Source: Paracentrotus lividus (lineage: Eukaryota; Echinodermata; Echinoidea; Camarodonta; Echinidae). From it: a stretch of 64,000 nt of DNA. Shown here piece by piece: positions 59,862-64,000 of this stretch. Both the position numbers and the translations under genes were made by a program. How positions within the stretch are numbered: the stretch's first letter is position 1; every line of letters begins with the position of its first letter. Location of the stretch: NCBI GenBank assembly GCA_940671915.1, contig CALNVZ010003426.1:31984020-32048019 (forward strand). Reading direction: 5' to 3'. The notes under the pieces are model-generated. The model had not been told where the DNA came from and made no database searches. It was given only the letters and a program-made list of their open reading frames with translations.

Positions 59862-61025
59862 CCCACATCGTCTGTTGGGAGCCATAAGGGCGTTATTGCA
59901 TCTTATAGATGTTCCGTTAAGAGCCATAAGGGCGCTATTACTGTACAAAGTCAATGGTAAAAGCGCCCTTCTGGCTCCAAACGGAACATCCTTGATCTGC
60001 AATAGCGCCCTTCTGGCTCCAAGCCGACGACATATCAATTCTAGTTGTAAACTTAAGGGGAAGAGGGCGCTATCACTCTACGCAAAGCGAACGCGGCCAT
60101 ATACATTTTGTATTTTGCACAGTTTTTTCACTTTGTTTTCTTGATTATGGCGAGCAACTACCTTTTCAAAGAAATGATCAACTTGAATAAGTTCGCTAAG
60201 AGTCTTGATTTTTACATAAATAGGAATAACTTATTGCAAAGGGAAAAAAAGTCCTGTCAATTCGAAATCCTAGTCAGATCAAATTCCTGTACAATATGGC
60301 CAATTTTGCTCTCAAAATAGCTCATACGCTGCATAGTCATCTTCCTCGATTACGCATAATTATATTACACCTTAATGATCAAGCAGTTTTTAAAAGCTTG
60401 AATTCTCAGCTTTCCAAATATGGTACATTCATTTCGATTGGTTAAAAAAAAGTCCTGTCACTTTGAACATTATCACAAACGAATCTTTACTCGATGGGTC
60501 AATATTTCCGCATATCACATGCATATCGCATGTGGACGGCGTGTTCGCAAGATGTGACAAGATCACTATTTATATCAATAATCGTTAGGAACATCAATCT
60601 ACGTGAAATAAAGATTCTGATTACAACTTTAGCACAATGGTGTTATAGGCTTGCCAAAATGTCTTTTTCCCCAATCTGGTCTGAAGCATCTACCTACGAA
60701 AACTATGATAAAAGTTCAATTATTTATTTCATGGCCATGACTAATTTGCTCGAACGGATCGACTGACAATACCACTTTACCACAGGGAAGTTTTCTTAGG
60801 CGAGTTTTTGTACGCTAAGTAATAAGTGCATGCAGTTCTCAATCGGTCGCTTCCCGCCGTTAGCGCGGGTTTTGTTGACATTAATGTAGAGCCGTATAAT
60901 TTTCTGCGCCGCTCAGCTGTATTTCTCATGAATGTAATGTTGCGTTTCCCCTCCTCAAATAATGGACGCGTCTCTATGTTAATTTTTAATGTCATACGTT
61001 AGATTTACATTTCACGTGGAGTAGA
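59862..61025. other. insertion inside the mirror-repeat element
   Basis: 1.16 kb not present in the other copies. The left end carries a hairpin of about 60-base arms (59,875-59,934 with 59,960-60,022) built from GGAGCCATAAGGGCG and GATGTTCCGTT words. The remainder (60,030-61,025) is anonymous and has small frames with no recognised motif. I see no matching terminal repeats, so the mechanism of insertion is unclear. Confidence 0.5.
59875..60022. repeat. hairpin of GAGCCATAAGGGCG repeats
   Basis: The left arm holds GAGCCATAAGGGCGTTATTG, GATGTTCCGTT and GAGCCATAAGGGCGCTATTA. The right arm mirrors them (AAGCGCCCTTCTGGCTCC, AACGGAACATC, AATAGCGCCCTTCTGGCTCC). The loop is about 25 bases. The same alternation gives open frames on both strands, which are shadows of the repeat. 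Confidence 0.75.
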
Positions 61026-61490
61026 ACTGATATGTTCCCTGTTTCGCATTATTCTACAATATATGTCCCATTTCATGTCACTATAATTGAGAAAATTTTC
61101 AGCTCGCGCTTCGCGCTCGCATAATGAATTTGAAAATATGCCAGTAGATACTAACATGAAGGCATGTGTGTCTTATCTGTAGCAAGTAAATCATTATGGT
61201 CCGTTTAACAAATCAGTTAAGCCCCTTCCTCGTTTCGCGCTCGCATTATGCTATAAATTCCCCATTTTATGTCACTATTATTGAGAAATTTTTAGCTCGC
61301 TCTTCGCGCTCGCATTATACAAAACATTTTTTCATATTTATATGCATGTGTGTATACAAGCATTACCCTACCCCCAACAATGGACACTGCGATCATGTAC
61401 CATCGTATGTGTCACATTGAGGAAAAGAGGAAATATCGACGATCACCCCCCCCCCCAATCGCCAAAACAAATCGACACCGTTGGTTCTGG
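61026..61490 (+). mobile_element. mirror-repeat element, right part of the split copy
   Basis: Continues 58,885-59,860 and matches 14,675-15,110. Cores are at 61,102 (exact) and 61,294 (one change). It ends with the TATGCATGTGTGTATACAAG, CCCAACAATGGACACTGCGATCATG and GAGGAAAAGAGGAAATATCGACGATCA blocks and a C run. Confidence 0.75.
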
Positions 61491-61619
61491 CATTCCATGT
61501 CCAGTGAGGATGTAGTTGTGACAGACAAACGTACATCAATAAGCAGAAAATTGGTGGACTTAATAAATGGACATGGACTGTTCTGGTTTTAAGCCCTCGA
61601 TATGGTCATATTCCTGAAA

Positions 61620-62440
61620 ATTAAAGAGTTTAATTAAATTAAGTGCACAAAGTAGGAAATATAATTCCTATTAATGAAATTGTTTGCCCCAAAGTACGCC
61701 CGTCGCTGTTTCGTTTTAAATCGAATGAACGAATCTGGAAATTGGTGCATGAAATTGACAATTGAATGAAAGTATAGTGAATTCATTTGCACCTGTTTTA
61801 TAATTTCTAACCTCTGATCATTATGGTTGATAATTTCTAGCCATCAATCTCCTGAGAGGCAAGGCATCTCGTCTTGAACACTTGGAAACAAAAAAACAAA
61901 AACAAAAAATTAACAAAAATGCTATATTTTACACGACTGTAAGAACCTCGAAGTGATAAGTATCTCACCTCGCGGAGACGTCTCTGCGACTCGACGTCCC
62001 CGATAATTTTTTCCGTCGCGACTTAAATTTTCATAGTTTTAAGCATTTTCGATTTTCTGCGACTCATATGAAACGGCGCGGAGACTCGGCATACATATCT
62101 GAGACGTCTCCGCAACTGTCTAGTCTTAAATTCGTATCATGACAAGTGAGATACCATCATAAGCTTTTACTGAAGTATCACTAAAGTTTAAAATTGTATG
62201 AAGTTATCTACAATTCGATTGCCTATTCGTGAATTTCTTTGAACGAAGGAAGGCAAATTATGCCGAAGCCATGTAGATGTAAATTAAAATGAATGCACAT
62301 ATATGAAATTGTACGCTCCTAATTTGAGTTCACACTAATGGTTTGTAGAATCGTTTGCAAATATAGGGAATTTGAGTGAATAAAAATTAATTTGAGTGGG
62401 AAAGCCTATAATTATTATGTACAATTCAGCATAGGGGAGG
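61620..62440 (+). repeat. GACGTCTC-family element, fullest copy
   Basis: Three parts: a left flank (61,620-61,800, inverse of 52,060-52,240); the core with GCGGAGACGTCTCTGCGACT, TTTTTTCCGTCGCGAC, GACTCATATGAAACGG and GAGACGTCTCCGCAACT (61,960-62,150); and a right flank (62,160-62,430) shared with 54,800 and, reversed, 57,190. The two GACGTCTC words in the core face each other and can fold back. Non-coding. Class unknown. Confidence 0.65.
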
Positions 62441-62624
62441 TGTCCTTATTCAAATTGTACATAGAACAACTTTAAAATATTATGGTTACAATCACAATAT
62501 AACTATCAATTACGAATGAAAATAACTTTTTGGGTTTCATAAAGACGTAAATAACAATCATTATGATGGTCCTAAGAAAATAAATCTGTTTTTCAAAGTG
62601 CAAAGAATACTGGTATTTAGGGCC

Positions 62625-63055
62625 AGACCCGGGGGGGGGTCATTCAAACAAAAAAGTGCTACTCATGCTTGTCCCCGCTCCCTGAAAATGGACCCTTAAC
62701 GTCTCATTGCATGAAGTCAAATTTGCACCCCTTTTCGACGTCAGACTGAAAATGGAGCGTAAACGTCTCATTGCATGAAGTCAAATTTGCACCCCTTTTC
62801 GACGTCAGACTGGAAAAACATACCCTAAATGGCGTAAACATCGTGAAATTTTAGCCCTAAAACAACGATTTCTGCTGAAAACACCCCTGTTTTTATGAAA
62901 ATGACGATTGACATTAAAAAACACCCCTATTTTAAGGAAAGCGTCGACGCCGCCGAAAGGCTGAAAACAGACCCTTTTCGACGCTTTTTGGGGACACGCA
63001 TGCGTAGCACATCATGTGGTTAGTGTCCCCCCGGGGGACCACCCCTTTTTATAGT
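62625..63055. mobile_element. CCCGGG-ended element with 64-bp tandem repeat
   Basis: Bounded by GACCCGGGGGGGGGTCATTC on the left and GTCCCCCCGGGGGACCACCCC on the right. Inside are two near-perfect 64-base units (CTGAAAATGGA...CATTGCATGAAGTCAAATTTGCACCCC...GACGTCAGA; starts 62,680 and 62,745). Then come ACACCCCTGTTTT and ACACCCCTATTTT and two words around GACGCTTTTTGGGG/TTTTCGACG. No frame of interest. Looks like a non-autonomous dispersed repeat. Confidence 0.5.
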
Positions 63056-63109
63056 CTGATAGTTGTTAAACACTACCTTGAAAGGGAAAAGTAGGTCTAT
63101 ATAACTGTA

Positions 63110-63215
63110 AAAACAAATTTTAAAGAAACGAAAAGTAGGCCTATATCATTGTAAATTTTTTTTTAGAGAAGTTCTCGAAAAATTTCTTTTTACCAATTGC
63201 TTTTGATCCGGCTCG
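63110..63215 (+). repeat. LINE 3' UTR relic
   Basis: AGAGAAGTTCTCGAAAAA followed by TTTCTTTTTACCAATTGCTTTTGATC matches the LINE 3' region at 32,515-32,590 (minus strand). The upstream GAAAAGTAGG...TTGTAAA part is similar but more diverged. It is a 5'-truncated fragment. Confidence 0.5.
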
Positions 63216-64000
63216 TTCAGTTCGGGGATTCCGAAAAATCATCTAGAGTTCTTTATTTTTTTTCCGAATTGTTTTTTAAATTTCCGGAACAATTATGAAA
63301 TAGGGTCCAAAATATGGTTTTATAATTTCAATGAACACCATCATAAACCATAAATAGCATTATAGCATACTCGGCAACTCCGGTGCGTATGCCTACACCA
63401 CTGATCTCTATCTAAATATAATATACGACTAGTATACGCGCGACATCGCGGGTTTGGCAGCCGTTTTGGAACTCGCAAGAAGGATACACAACACACGTGA
63501 ATGGCTCAGTTTTTTATGTGGAGTAGACTAATTATCCTGAAAATGCTTGCGTGTGCAGCTATAAAGTGCGCAAACCGACAGTTCAAAGATTATGGATAAA
63601 TATTTCCCCAGTAAGTATGATTGAAATATTTAGGCCTACTTTAAACCAAGAAAATAAAACAACAGCAAAAAACAAAAAGCCACAGTCGTGTCTGTACCCA
63701 CATACAACGTTTTGTGTAAGTACAGACGCCAAATAATGGACATTCAATTTTGAATTCATTGACAATGCATATAAGTGTAATTGAGCATGCTCTATTACAA
63801 GTGCGACATCAGCTGTGCTAAAAATAACTGCATGAACTTCCCAAGCATATCTTCCTTAATATAAAATAATCATCATTTTTCAATTAGGCCTAGGGCTTTA
63901 TAGCGCTTAGGGGTCACTTACACTTATGCATTGTAAATACGTTCAATATTATTCCTGTATTATGTATTCTTGTACATTATAACGATATATCTTATGAATT
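63216..64000. other. anonymous AT-rich DNA to window end
   Basis: No recognisable gene or repeat family. Short frames at 63,551-63,765 on both strands carry no motif. Confidence 0.4.

Noticed and set aside
59844..60144. Overlapping frames on both strands with ALLxxNGTS repeats
   Set aside because: They follow the GAGCCATAAGGGCG hairpin repeat and mirror each other across strands.

Overview
This window looks like repeat-dominated eukaryotic (metazoan) DNA, not microbial. It is AT-rich, has long homopolymers and microsatellites, contains a tRNA-derived SINE and a decayed non-LTR retrotransposon, and shows no long intact host gene, operon or rRNA. The mix (L1/Tx1-like LINE, short TIR elements with TA targets, GC-rich mirror-repeat satellites, foldback elements) fits a marine invertebrate, perhaps an echinoderm or another deuterostome. 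The species guess is inference only.

Layout. 1-6.4 kb is a large inverted repeat (arms about 620-2182 and 3873-5410, about 1.7 kb spacer) flanked on both sides by a minisatellite with a 26-bp unit containing GGCGCCAAATTGACC. 6.43-13.23 kb (segment A) and 15.76-22.54 kb (segment B) are two direct copies of one 6.8-kb segment, separated by a mirror-repeat element at 13.5-15.1 kb. 22.5-25.3 kb is a tandem macro-repeat array broken by a 583-base N gap. 25.3-29.6 kb is mostly anonymous, with GA and CA microsatellites, a 134-bp palindrome and a 0.4-kb-arm inverted repeat. 29,616-40,124 (D1) and 40,150-50,649 (D2) are two copies of one 10.5-kb segment meeting at a 25-base N gap. Each contains a SINE, a LINE ORF2 pseudogene on the minus strand, a mirror-repeat array and a Tc1/mariner-like TIR element. 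50.6-64 kb is a mosaic of foldbacks, inverted minisatellites, a 1.57-kb TIR element, a perfect 61-bp-arm palindrome and further copies of the mirror-repeat element.

The most distinctive signal is a 19-base core, GCTCGCGCTTCGCGCTCGC, present about 25-30 times in at least three otherwise different repeat contexts. Its first 18 bases form a perfect mirror repeat, and the complementary strand carries GCGAAGC, known as an exceptionally stable DNA mini-hairpin.

The D1/D2 copies coincide exactly with gap edges and differ mainly by single-base indels. They are best explained as an unmerged contig overlap or an uncorrected long-read fill, not as a real tandem duplication. A/B may be a related artefact, but no gap lies between them. 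The only protein-coding content I can identify by family is the LINE ORF2 (endonuclease, reverse transcriptase, C-terminal zinc-knuckle region), and it is broken by several stops and frameshifts.
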